A DNA stretch of 64,000 nucleotides from positions 1-64,000 of the forward strand of contig CAKUFZ010000008.1 in NCBI GenBank assembly GCA_934654475.1, given 5' to 3'. Below are positions 42,817-51,500 of the stretch, one piece after another (position 1 is the first letter of the stretch; every line of letters begins with the position of its first letter). The notes below the pieces were generated by a model, which ran no database searches, was not told the DNA's origin, and saw only the letters and a program-made list of their open reading frames with translations. Origin of the DNA: an uncultured Coriobacteriales bacterium. GTDB lineage: Bacteria > Actinomycetota > Coriobacteriia > Coriobacteriales > UMGS124. Both the position numbers and the translations under genes were made by a program.

Positions 42817-43851
42817 ATGGCATGGACCAAGCCTATGCCCGCAAACCCCGTCGTTGCCATCGCCGGTGCCACGGGCGCTGTGGGCCGCGAGATGCTCACG
42901 TGCCTGGAGGCCCTCGACTTCCCCTGCAGCGAGGTGCGCGCCCTTGCCTCTGCTCGCTCGGCCGGTCAGAAGCTGCCCTTCCGCGGCGGCGAGATCACGG
43001 TGCAGGAGATGACTCCCGGCAGCTTCGAAGGCGTCGACATCGCCCTGTTCAGCGCCGGTGCTTCCGTTTCGCGTGAGATGCGCGAGGCCGTGGTGGCCGC
43101 CGGTGCCGTCATGATCGACAACTCCAGCGCCTTCCGCATGGAACCTGACGTGCCGCTCGTGGTGCCCGAGGTCAACGCAGCCGACATTGCCTGGCACTCC
43201 GGTGTCATCGCAAACCCCAACTGCACCACCATCCAGATGGTCGTGGCGCTTGAGCCCCTGCGCAAGCTCGGCCACATCGACCGCATCGTTGTGTCGAGCT
43301 ACCAGTCGAGCTCGGGCGCAGGTGCCAAGGGCATGGCGGAGCTGCAGGAGCAGACCGCGGCGGTCCTGGCGGGGGAGCCCTTCGAGCCCAAGGCGTTCGC
43401 CCATCAGATCGCCTTCAACTGCATCCCGCACATCGACGTCTTCATGGATGACGACTACACCAAAGAAGAGTGGAAGATGGTCGTCGAGACCAAGAAGATC
43501 ATGGGCGACGACACGGTGCGGGTTGCGCCCACGTGCGTTCGCGTGCCCGTGCTGCGCTGCCACTCCGAGTCCATCAACCTCGAGTTCGACCGCGCGGTGA
43601 GCGTGGAGGACGCCAAGGCCGCTCTTGCCGCCGGCGAGCACGTGGTGCTTGAGGACGACCCGGCCAACAACGTCTACCCCATGCCCGCCATGCACGCCGG
43701 CAGCTTTGACACGTTCGTGGGTCGCGTGCGCCGCGACCCCACCGTCGAGGGAGACCGCGGCCTCGCCCTGTGGGTCGTGGCCGACCAGCTCCTGCGCGGC
43801 GCCGCCCTCAACGCCGTCATGATCGCCCAGAAGTTGCTGCCACAGGCGTAG
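42817..43851 (+). CDS. asd: Aspartate-semialdehyde dehydrogenase
   Basis: 344-residue NADP-dependent enzyme that reduces aspartyl phosphate. The nucleotide loop is AIAGATGAVGREMLTCLEAL; the catalytic Cys lies in ANPNCTTIQMVVALEPL; VSSYQSSSGAGAKGM and the RVPVLRCHSESINLEF segment complete the active site. Length and order are normal. A terminator follows. Confidence 0.96.
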   Translation: MAWTKPMPANPVVAIAGATGAVGREMLTCLEALDFPCSEVRALASARSAGQKLPFRGGEITVQEMTPGSFEGVDIALFSAGASVSREMREAVVAAGAVMIDNSSAFRMEPDVPLVVPEVNAADIAWHSGVIANPNCTTIQMVVALEPLRKLGHIDRIVVSSYQSSSGAGAKGMAELQEQTAAVLAGEPFEPKAFAHQIAFNCIPHIDVFMDDDYTKEEWKMVVETKKIMGDDTVRVAPTCVRVPVLRCHSESINLEFDRAVSVEDAKAALAAGEHVVLEDDPANNVYPMPAMHAGSFDTFVGRVRRDPTVEGDRGLALWVVADQLLRGAALNAVMIAQKLLPQA

Positions 43852-43885
43852 CGCTCCAAACGGCGCACATCAGTCGCTCCGCCCA

Positions 43886-43919
43886 AGCCCCGTCGCATTC
43901 GTGCGGCGGGGCTTTTTGG
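43886..43919 (+). terminator. Terminator after asd
   Basis: AAGCCCCGTCGCA/TGCGGCGGGGCTT stem with loop TTCG and a T5 run. The core GTCGCATTCGTGCGGCGGG occurs again at 49341-49360. Confidence 0.92.
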
Positions 43920-44013
43920 TGGCCTTGGGTCGGCGGCCGCGCTGAATCCGATTCGCACCGATTGCGCGGTGCGCATATAATCCCGTCCAGACATGAAGAG
44001 GAGAGGAAGCGGT

Positions 44014-45522
44014 ATGCGACATGCGCGTCAGGGGATAGCGGGGGCGGCCAAGGGAATCGACCCGCGCGCGTTGATAGGGTCTGCCTGCCTGTGGGCCTGG
44101 GTGGACGCGCTCTATAAGAGCGGGTTCTTTGCACCGTTTCATCCCGAGGCGCTCATGTCCGAGCTGGCAGTCTGGCTCACCTTCCTGTTGATTGTTCCCC
44201 TGAGTGCGCTTGTGCTTTGGCAAAAGGAGCGCGTGCGGGGCCTGTGCGTCCACAAGGGTTTCGCGCTTGGGTGCGGCGTTGCGGGAAGCACGGGGTCGGT
44301 GCTTTTTGCGTTGAGCGCCTTCAGCGGTAATTGGGTTGTGCTTGTGGCGGGTGCGGTTTTGGCGAGCCTCTTCATGGGCATGGCTATTCTCATGTGGGGC
44401 GCCGTCTATTGCAAACAGGGTGAACGCTCGGCGACGATCTATGTGGCCGGCGGTTTTGCCTGCGCCCTTGTGGCGGACGTCACGTTCATGCTCATGGAGT
44501 CGATTGCCTCCGCCTTGGCTCCCATGGCGCTGCCCCTGCTCTCGATGGTCTTCTTCAACCTTCTGCCCGAGGGAGAGCGCGCCTATTCCCAGATGACGGG
44601 AGAGGCTGAGACCGCCAAGCGCAAGCCGGGAAGCCTCCTTGCCCGCCTGCGCCTGGGCTTGGGCGTGTCGGTGCCCACGGTGTGCTCGCTTGCGCTCATC
44701 ATGTTCGGCCTTGGCTACATGCAGCACCAGATGTCGTTTGCGCCCATGCAGGGCGCGGGCCCCGACATGGGGGTGGCCCTGCAGGTCGCGCGTGGCGTCA
44801 TTGCGGTTGCGCTCTTTGCGCTGGCCATCGTTGCCCCCAAGCACACACATGTCGTCTACCGTGTGGGACTTCTCGCCATCATCGCGGGTTTCTCGCTTAT
44901 GCCGCTGCTTGCCCCCACCGATCACTTTTGGGTGTCGGGCGCGGTGGTGTTGAGCGGCTACACCACGTTCGACGTGCTCATTTGGGTCATCGTGGCCCAG
45001 GTTGCCTATGCCGGTATGTCCGATGGGCTGGGCGTCACCTGTGCGGTGCGCATGCTCATCTCAAGCCTGTTCTGCGGACTGGGCGGCATGGTTGGCATCT
45101 GGCTTGATGGCCTTACCACAAGTGCCCCCTTTGCCTATGCCGACGCCATCTTCATGGGCTACCTCATGACCATCGCCGCTGTGCTTGTGCTCTCCGGTCG
45201 CGACGTGTGGGACCTTTTTGACGCGCGCCCTGTGGCCGCCCCTGACGCGGCCGCGCAAACCGCCGGTGCCCCCAGCATCGAGGACGCGCTCGATGAGCTT
45301 GCCCAAGCCTGGGGCCTGACGGGCCGTGAGCGCGAGGTCTTTGGCTTCCTTGCCATGGGGCGCACCCAACCCTGGGTGGCAGAGCGCCTCTCCATCTCGG
45401 AGTCCACGGTGAACTCCCATGTGCGCCACATTTACGGAAAAGCTGGCATCAACAGCCGACAAGAGCTGCTTGACCTGGTGTTTCATGCGCAATCACCTGA
45501 AGTTGTCGATAGGGTCGAGTAG
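44014..45522 (+). CDS. LuxR-family regulator with multi-spanning membrane domain
   Basis: 502-residue protein. Residues 20-400 contain about 12 hydrophobic segments arranged like a transporter; the last 70 residues form a LuxR helix-turn-helix: LTGREREVFGFLAMGRTQ then SISESTVNSHVRHIYGKA. This architecture is abundant in Eggerthellaceae, often beside Tat-exported redox enzymes, where it probably senses a substrate at the membrane. ATG 44014 has AGGAGAGG upstream; an ATG at 43993 is less likely. It precedes the FAD reductase gene by 160 bp, and is probably its regulator. Confidence 0.85.
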   Translation: MRHARQGIAGAAKGIDPRALIGSACLWAWVDALYKSGFFAPFHPEALMSELAVWLTFLLIVPLSALVLWQKERVRGLCVHKGFALGCGVAGSTGSVLFALSAFSGNWVVLVAGAVLASLFMGMAILMWGAVYCKQGERSATIYVAGGFACALVADVTFMLMESIASALAPMALPLLSMVFFNLLPEGERAYSQMTGEAETAKRKPGSLLARLRLGLGVSVPTVCSLALIMFGLGYMQHQMSFAPMQGAGPDMGVALQVARGVIAVALFALAIVAPKHTHVVYRVGLLAIIAGFSLMPLLAPTDHFWVSGAVVLSGYTTFDVLIWVIVAQVAYAGMSDGLGVTCAVRMLISSLFCGLGGMVGIWLDGLTTSAPFAYADAIFMGYLMTIAAVLVLSGRDVWDLFDARPVAAPDAAAQTAGAPSIEDALDELAQAWGLTGREREVFGFLAMGRTQPWVAERLSISESTVNSHVRHIYGKAGINSRQELLDLVFHAQSPEVVDRVE

Positions 45523-45682
45523 CTCGACAGCATCGTAGGATTTGCATCGCATAGCGTCTTTCAAGCGTTTCGAGGCGCATGCCGTTTTCCCAAACTGATG
45601 ATCAGCACATGCCGACGAGGGCATGGCTCACATCAGTCATGAGGGCCCGCGACAACGGGCCCCAGGCAGAAGGGGATACGGT

Positions 45683-47350
45683 ATGTCCACCATCACGAGA
45701 AGGTCCTTTGTAAGCGCAGCCGCAACGGGTGCCGCCCTGAGCGCCGCCGCGGTTGCCCCTGCGGTCGCACTGGCCGACGAGGCCGTCGCGCCTGCCGAGG
45801 GCGCCCTGCACACCTGGGAGGTCGCACCCGACCCCATCACCGACATCGCCGAGACCTACGAGTACGACGTCGTCGTTGTCGGCGGTGGCATGGCCGGCAT
45901 GGGTGCCGCTGAGGCGGCCGCCCGCAACGGTGCAAGCGTCGTCGTCGTGGAGCGCAGCGAGTGCGGGCGCTTCTGCGGCCTCGACATGTGCGCCATCGGC
46001 TCCAAGGTCCTCAAGGACAACGGCCTCGAGATCGATCCCGACAAGGCTGCCCGCCTCATGTATCAGGCCAGCCAGCAGACGGCCAACTACAACCTCATTC
46101 GCACCTGGGCCACGCAGACCGCCGGTGTCATCGACTACATCACCGAACTGTGTGCCGCCAACGGTGTGACTGTGGAGCCCTCGACCGGCGGTACCTCCAA
46201 GGCCGGCTGGGACAAGATGCCCGAGCGTTACATTGTGTTCCAGGATGCCGTGCGCTACTCCAGCGACGAGTGGGGCGTGTTTGACCGCCCCGACGGCAAG
46301 GAGCCTCACCAGAACCTGGGCGACGTGCTCATCAAGTCGGCAACAGACAACGGCTGCGAGTACTTCTTCAACACCCATGTCGAGCAGCTCGTGGGCAGCG
46401 CGGCCGATGGCGTGACGGGCGTCATCGCTACCGACGCCGACGGCAAGCACGTGCAGTTCAACGCCAAGAAGGGCGTCGTGCTGGCCACTGGCGACATCTC
46501 CGGCAACCAGGAGATGATCGACTGCTGGGCTCCCATCAAGAACTACGCCAACGAGAGCGCTTACGTTCCTCAGGGTGCCAACTCCGGCGACGCCATCCTT
46601 ATGACCAAGTGGATCGGCGGCGGCATCTCCAAGAGCCCGGCTGCTCCCATGATTCACCAGTTCACGATTCAGACGCGCGGCTACCAGTGCACGGCGTTCT
46701 TCCTCTCCATGCTCGCGGTGAACTCTGACGGCAATCGCTTCATGAACGAGATGCCCTTCGAGCCCTACATTACCGACGCCCGCATGAACTCCAAGGGCAA
46801 CGTCGCCTGGTCCATCCTCGACTCCAACTACGCCGAGTACGTGACCAAGCAGTTCCCCGAGGGCTACGAGTCCATGCTGCAGAACATTCCCGGCGAGCTC
46901 GAGGGTCGTGTGGCCGACGGCGAGGTCTTCCAGGCCGACACGCTTGAGGAACTGGCGGAGCTGCTCGGCGTGCCTGCCGACAACTTCACTGCTGCCGTGG
47001 AGGGCTATAACGGCATGGCCGACAAGGGTGAGGACACGCAGTTCGGCGTTGTGGCCGACTGGCTCTCGCCTGTCCGCGAGGCCCCGTTCTACGCCATCCC
47101 GATCTTTGCTTCCAACCTGGCCGTGTGCTATGGCGTCCACGTCAACGACGACTCCCAGGTCTGCACCGACGACGACCAGCCCATAGCTAGCCTCTTTGCC
47201 GCCGGTAACTGCCAGGGCGACTTCTTCGGCTTTAACTACCCCGTGCACTGCCCGGGTTGTTCCACGGGCCGCTCGCTCGTGTTCGGCCAGCTCATCGGCG
47301 AGGCCCTCGCCAAGGACGAGACCATCACCGAGCTCATCGCCTCGCGCTAG
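45683..47350 (+). CDS. Tat-exported FAD-binding reductase (fumarate reductase family)
   Basis: 555-residue flavoprotein. The Tat signal ITRRSFVSAAATGAALSAAA is followed by an AxA-like cleavage site near ALA-DE. The FAD loop is DVVVVGGGMAGMGAAEAAAR. A FAD_binding_2 fold covers the rest, ending PVHCPGCSTGRSLVFGQLIG. No FMN-binding or haem domain is present, so electrons must come from another protein. Members reduce fumarate, urocanate, cinnamates or other acceptors; the substrate is not evident. ATG 45683 has AAGGGGA upstream. Confidence 0.85.
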   Translation: MSTITRRSFVSAAATGAALSAAAVAPAVALADEAVAPAEGALHTWEVAPDPITDIAETYEYDVVVVGGGMAGMGAAEAAARNGASVVVVERSECGRFCGLDMCAIGSKVLKDNGLEIDPDKAARLMYQASQQTANYNLIRTWATQTAGVIDYITELCAANGVTVEPSTGGTSKAGWDKMPERYIVFQDAVRYSSDEWGVFDRPDGKEPHQNLGDVLIKSATDNGCEYFFNTHVEQLVGSAADGVTGVIATDADGKHVQFNAKKGVVLATGDISGNQEMIDCWAPIKNYANESAYVPQGANSGDAILMTKWIGGGISKSPAAPMIHQFTIQTRGYQCTAFFLSMLAVNSDGNRFMNEMPFEPYITDARMNSKGNVAWSILDSNYAEYVTKQFPEGYESMLQNIPGELEGRVADGEVFQADTLEELAELLGVPADNFTAAVEGYNGMADKGEDTQFGVVADWLSPVREAPFYAIPIFASNLAVCYGVHVNDDSQVCTDDDQPIASLFAAGNCQGDFFGFNYPVHCPGCSTGRSLVFGQLIGEALAKDETITELIASR

Positions 47351-47455
47351 GAGGCTGTGCGTGAGGGGCGAGGGTCGCTTCCCCCGCAGTGCTCGCCCCT
47401 CTGCGGCATTTCATCCCCCTTGCGACATATATACCAAGAAGAAGGGAAACCTACG

Positions 47456-49279
47456 ATGAACACCATCTCCCGTCGTTCCATGATTTGCGGTGCTGCCGGC
47501 ATGGCTGCGTTGGCTGCTGCCGGCACTACCGCCGCCCTTGCCGACGTCGACCACAACCTCGAGGTCACCGACGGCAGCCCCATCGTGGGTGCCGTTGACC
47601 CCGCTGGTGTCGAGTGGGACTATGAAGCCGACATCGTCATCATCGGCGCAGGTGGCGCGGGCTTGCCTGCTGGTGTACGCGCCCTCGACGAGGGTGTCTC
47701 GGTCCTCTTTGTTGACGCCAACTATGATTGCGGTGGCCGTTGCGCTCTGTCCGGCGGCAACATGCACTCGGGCTGCGGCACAAAGATCCAGGAGAAGTAT
47801 GGCATCGAGGACTCTGCCGACAAGTATTACGAGGACCACACCACCCACGAGTGCATCAACTCGATTTATGGTGACCGCAACGTGGTGCGCTCGGTGGCCG
47901 ACCATATGGCCGAAGCCTATGATTACATCCTGGACAAGGGCGTGCTCGTGAAGGACGTCGAGCCCATGCACCTGCCCGACTACACCGAGGGCGGCGACCA
48001 GCCTGAGACGGTGGGCCGTTGGACGTATGCCGATCAGACCACCGAGGATTGGGTCTCCTACGCCGACTATCTGCCGCCCTCTCAGGAAGGCGCCTACCAG
48101 GACCGTTGCGGCATCGCTATCACCCGTCCGCTTGAGCGCGTTGCTCGTGAGGCTGGCGCCCAGTTCCTTCTGAACTACCACATGGATAAGATTTACCGCG
48201 AAGGTGTGCTCGAGGGTCGCGTATTGGGCGTTCAGGCTCACTACTCGCCTACCATCCTGCCTGGTGAGGACGCTCCCCTTGCCCCGCTCAGCCCCTTCTC
48301 CGACGGCAACATCGATGAGACCAAGGAGACGGTAAACGTCCGCGCCAACAAGGCGGTCATCATCGCGACGGGCGGCTCGACCGGCAACGTTTACTTCCGC
48401 ACCATGATTGATGCCCGTCGCGGCGTTGAGTACGACTGCACTTCAGGCGACCCCTTCTGCCCCAAGGATGCCTCGGGCGAGATTGCAGCCATGGCCATCG
48501 GTGCCTGCCTGGGCGACATTGCCAACCAGGTTATCGGTGACTCCTTCCTCACCAAGGCGGCCATGATCGGCACGCAGTACACCGATTCTTTCGCCACCGT
48601 GCAGCCCACCTCGCCTCTCTTCAAGCTTTCCCGTGCCACGGGCCTGCGCGTCTATGACTGGTCGAACCTGCTTCAGGTGAACATGCTCGGCGAGCGCTTC
48701 GCCAACGAGGCCGACTCCTCCACCGACTGGAACGGCGCTGCCCTCGCCAGCGTTTTGACCGTCGACCCCTCTGACGGCGAGCTGCACCGCTATGGCGGCC
48801 CCCTCTGGACCATCTTCGACTCCAAGGCTGTCGAGCGCGAGGGATGGGTCATCGACGACACGACCGTTGACCGCGAGGACGGCCGTTTCTTTGAGGCCGA
48901 CACCCTTGAGGAGCTCGCCGAGAAGGTTGTGAACAAGTACTACGAGCAGATCAAGATGGACCCCGAGACCCTCGTGGCCACCGTCAAGCGCTACAACGAG
49001 CTGGTGGACAAGGGCACCGACGAGGACTTCGGCAAGGAGGGCATGACCGACAAGATCGAGACCGGCCCGTTCTATGCCGCTTGGTCCACGCCTGGCTTCC
49101 ATGACTGCACCACGGGCCTGCGCGTGAACCGCAAGATGCAGGTCATGGACCTGTTTGGCCAGGTCATCCCCGGTCTGTACTGCGGCGGCGAGTCCTCGGG
49201 CGGTATGCGCATCCATGGTCTGGGTCGCGTGATCACCACCGGTTACATCGCGGGCCTGTGCGCCGCAACTGAGGAGTAA
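47456..49279 (+). CDS. Tat-exported FAD-binding reductase, second
   Basis: 607-residue paralogue of the preceding protein. The Tat signal is SRRSMICGAAGMAALAAAGT. The FAD loop DIVIIGAGGAGLPAGVRALD and the capping and C-terminal motifs GLYCGGESSGGMRIHGLGRV are more canonical for fumarate reductase-type flavoproteins than those of the first. It also lacks covalent FMN and haem domains. ATG 47456 follows AAGGGA. The two may be cotranscribed, with an intergenic of 105 bp; substrates are unknown. Confidence 0.87.
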   Translation: MNTISRRSMICGAAGMAALAAAGTTAALADVDHNLEVTDGSPIVGAVDPAGVEWDYEADIVIIGAGGAGLPAGVRALDEGVSVLFVDANYDCGGRCALSGGNMHSGCGTKIQEKYGIEDSADKYYEDHTTHECINSIYGDRNVVRSVADHMAEAYDYILDKGVLVKDVEPMHLPDYTEGGDQPETVGRWTYADQTTEDWVSYADYLPPSQEGAYQDRCGIAITRPLERVAREAGAQFLLNYHMDKIYREGVLEGRVLGVQAHYSPTILPGEDAPLAPLSPFSDGNIDETKETVNVRANKAVIIATGGSTGNVYFRTMIDARRGVEYDCTSGDPFCPKDASGEIAAMAIGACLGDIANQVIGDSFLTKAAMIGTQYTDSFATVQPTSPLFKLSRATGLRVYDWSNLLQVNMLGERFANEADSSTDWNGAALASVLTVDPSDGELHRYGGPLWTIFDSKAVEREGWVIDDTTVDREDGRFFEADTLEELAEKVVNKYYEQIKMDPETLVATVKRYNELVDKGTDEDFGKEGMTDKIETGPFYAAWSTPGFHDCTTGLRVNRKMQVMDLFGQVIPGLYCGGESSGGMRIHGLGRVITTGYIAGLCAATEE

Positions 49280-49336
49280 GGCCGGTCTTCGGAAGACGCC
49301 GTGCTTCCGTGCTCCATAGAGCCTGATTTCCGTGAG

Positions 49337-49370
49337 CCCCTGTCGCATTCGTGCGGCGGGGGCTTTTTGC
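49337..49370 (+). terminator. Terminator after second FAD reductase
   Basis: GCCCCTGTCGCA/TGCGGCGGGGGC stem with loop TTCG and TTTTT. It shares a 19-bp core with the terminator at 43886. Confidence 0.9.
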
Positions 49371-49565
49371 TGGGCTCTGGGCGAGGTGGTCGCGCTAAAA
49401 AGGTGCGCCCACGGCACTCGGGCAATACCTTTTGCCCAGCTTCTTGCCGCTGCGTTGCATATGCAATCGACCTTGGTACACGTCACACACATAATCACGT
49501 GTTGCTTGCGCGCCTATGTGGCGCGTTTTTGTCAGGGACCGAAACACCACCAGGGGAGGGTGCAG
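49371..49565 (+). promoter_or_regulatory. ABC importer leader with possible attenuator
   Basis: No gene is present. AAAAGGT (49398-49404) can pair with ACCTTTT (49427-49433), while GGGCAA (49420-49425) can pair with TTGCCC (49432-49437); the two are mutually exclusive. A perfect 12-bp palindrome TTGCATATGCAA lies at 49455-49466. A GC stem CGCGCC/GGCGCG with T5 (49509-49530) sits 36 bp before the permease start. Together these suggest regulated readthrough, and a metal or anion regulator site. Not matched to a known riboswitch class. Confidence 0.4.
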
Positions 49566-50612
49566 ATGTCGTGCAACAGTGATTGCAGGCGTGTCCGCTG
49601 GTCTGACGGGCGGGAAAACGTCGTCATCGCTGTCATGGCCGCGCTTGTGGTTGTGCTTGCCGGTGTGTCGCTGCTCTTGGGCCGCTTTCCCATCAGCCCG
49701 GCTGAGGCGCTCGCCATGCTGGCGAACCAAGTGGCGCCCGATCTCATCGAGCCGACGTGGACCAATCAGCAGGCTTCCATTTTCTTCAACGTTCGCTTGC
49801 CCCGCATCGTGCTTGCCCTCTTGATTGGTTGCTGCCTGGCGAGTGCGGGTGCGGCGTTCCAGGGAACGTTCCAGAATCCCCTGGTCTCCCCCGACCTGCT
49901 CGGCGCCTCGCAGGGTGCAGCTCTGGGTGCGGCAATCGCCATCCTCATGGGCCTGTCTTCGATCCAAATCTCGATGTGGGCGTTCGTGTTCTCGCTCATC
50001 ACGGTCGGACTCGTGGTGTTCATCTCTATGCACGCGCGTGGCAACCCCATCACCGTCGTCATCTTGGCCGGCGTCATGGTGAGTTCGCTGTTCTCGGCGG
50101 GCGTCTCCTACACCAAGCTCGTCGCCGACCCCAACGACACGCTTCCTGCCATCACCTACTGGCTCATGGGCAGCCTCACCGGCGCCAAGTTTGCCGACAT
50201 CAAGCTGGTCATCGTGCCCATGGTCATCGGCCTGGTGACGCTGTTCGCCCTGCGTTGGCGTATCAACATCCTCACCATGGGCGACGACGAGGCCGCTACG
50301 ATGGGCGTGAACGCCCGCCTGGTGCGCCTGCTCGTCATGGTGGCTGCGACGCTCGTGACCGCCTCGAGCGTGGCGGTCTCGGGCATGATCGGCTGGGTCG
50401 GCCTTGTCATTCCGCACCTGTGCCGCATGCTCATCGGCTGCGACTACCGCAAGCTGCTGCCGGCCTCCATGGTCATGGGCGCAGGATTCTTGCTGCTCGT
50501 TGACGATGTGGCCCGCGTTGCCACTACGATGGAGATCCCCATCGGCATCCTCACCGCCTTTGTGGGCGCGCCCTTCTTTCTCTACCTCATCACGAAGGGC
50601 AGGAGGATTTAA
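49566..50612 (+). CDS. FecCD-family ABC transporter permease
   Basis: 348-residue permease with about 10 hydrophobic segments, of the BtuC/FhuB/FecCD type that moves iron chelates, cobalamin, haem or molybdate. Motifs RLPRIVLALLIGCCLASAGA and FQNPLVSPDLLGASQGAALG are typical, and GLVIPHLCRMLIGCDYRKLL is the ATPase coupling region. ATG 49566 follows GGGGAGGG. The stop overlaps the ATPase start by 1 bp. The placement next to molybdoenzyme genes favours molybdate, but that is inference. Confidence 0.9.
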   Translation: MSCNSDCRRVRWSDGRENVVIAVMAALVVVLAGVSLLLGRFPISPAEALAMLANQVAPDLIEPTWTNQQASIFFNVRLPRIVLALLIGCCLASAGAAFQGTFQNPLVSPDLLGASQGAALGAAIAILMGLSSIQISMWAFVFSLITVGLVVFISMHARGNPITVVILAGVMVSSLFSAGVSYTKLVADPNDTLPAITYWLMGSLTGAKFADIKLVIVPMVIGLVTLFALRWRINILTMGDDEAATMGVNARLVRLLVMVAATLVTASSVAVSGMIGWVGLVIPHLCRMLIGCDYRKLLPASMVMGAGFLLLVDDVARVATTMEIPIGILTAFVGAPFFLYLITKGRRI

Positions 50613-51394
50613 TGCCTATCGAGATCGAGCATCTGAGCTTCTCCTACGGTGCGCGCGAGATTCTGCACGACATCAGCCTCACCATTCCCGATCGCACGCT
50701 TGTCAACGTGCTGGGCCCCAACGGCGTGGGCAAGTCGACGCTTTTTCGCTGCATCCTGTGCCTCAACGCCAACTACACCGGAAAGATCCTGGTAGACGGG
50801 CGCGACCTGCGCAAGATGTCCATCCGTGAGCGTGCCAAGCTCATCTCCTACATCCCGCAGTCGCATTCGAGCGTCTACAACTACGAGGTCATCGACGTCG
50901 TGCTTATGAGCACGGGAACCGACCTGGGCCTGTTCAACAACCCGCGCAAGGCCCACAGGGACCGCGCGATGGAGGCGCTCGACAAGATTGGCATCGCCCA
51001 TCTGGCGCATCGTCCCTATACCGAGATTTCGGGCGGCGAGCAGCAGATGGTGCTCATCGCCCGCGCCTTGGCCCAGAACGCCAAGACCATCGTGATGGAC
51101 GAGCCCACAAGCGCCCTCGATTACGGCAACACCGTGCGCGTGCTGTCGTGCGTGCGTCAGCTCGCTCGTGACGGCCTCTCTATCATCCAGTCCACTCATC
51201 AGCCTGACCAGGCGTTTCTATATGCCGACAAGACGCTCGTCATCTACGACGGCCGCGTGAAGGCATACGGCGACCCCAAGGACGTGGTCACGGCAGGGCT
51301 CATCTCCGACATCTACGGCGTCGACGTCGAGATCAACTCGCTCTACGACGACCGCGTGCGCGTGTGCGTGCCGATGCACGAGGCCGAGAAATAG
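50612..51394 (+). CDS. ABC transporter ATP-binding protein (FecE/BtuD type)
   Basis: 260-residue ATPase of the same importer. Walker A is GPNGVGKSTLF, the Q-loop follows at YIPQSHSSV, the signature is EISGGEQQMVLIARAL, Walker B is TIVMDEPTSALD, and the H-loop His is in QSTHQPDQA. The complex is completed by the permease upstream and binding protein downstream. Confidence 0.94.
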   Translation: MPIEIEHLSFSYGAREILHDISLTIPDRTLVNVLGPNGVGKSTLFRCILCLNANYTGKILVDGRDLRKMSIRERAKLISYIPQSHSSVYNYEVIDVVLMSTGTDLGLFNNPRKAHRDRAMEALDKIGIAHLAHRPYTEISGGEQQMVLIARALAQNAKTIVMDEPTSALDYGNTVRVLSCVRQLARDGLSIIQSTHQPDQAFLYADKTLVIYDGRVKAYGDPKDVVTAGLISDIYGVDVEINSLYDDRVRVCVPMHEAEK

Positions 51395-51500
51395 CCTGCG
51401 TGCTGACGCCCCCTTGTTGCTCTGCCCGCCCACATCCCCGGTGCCGGCGGTTTCCTATAGGGGGCCTTCGGGCCCATTGGTTTGAGAGAAAGGAATGCGG

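Noticed and set aside
49371..49565. Cobalamin riboswitch
   Set aside because: The conserved GCCACTG box and the expected long-range fold were not found.
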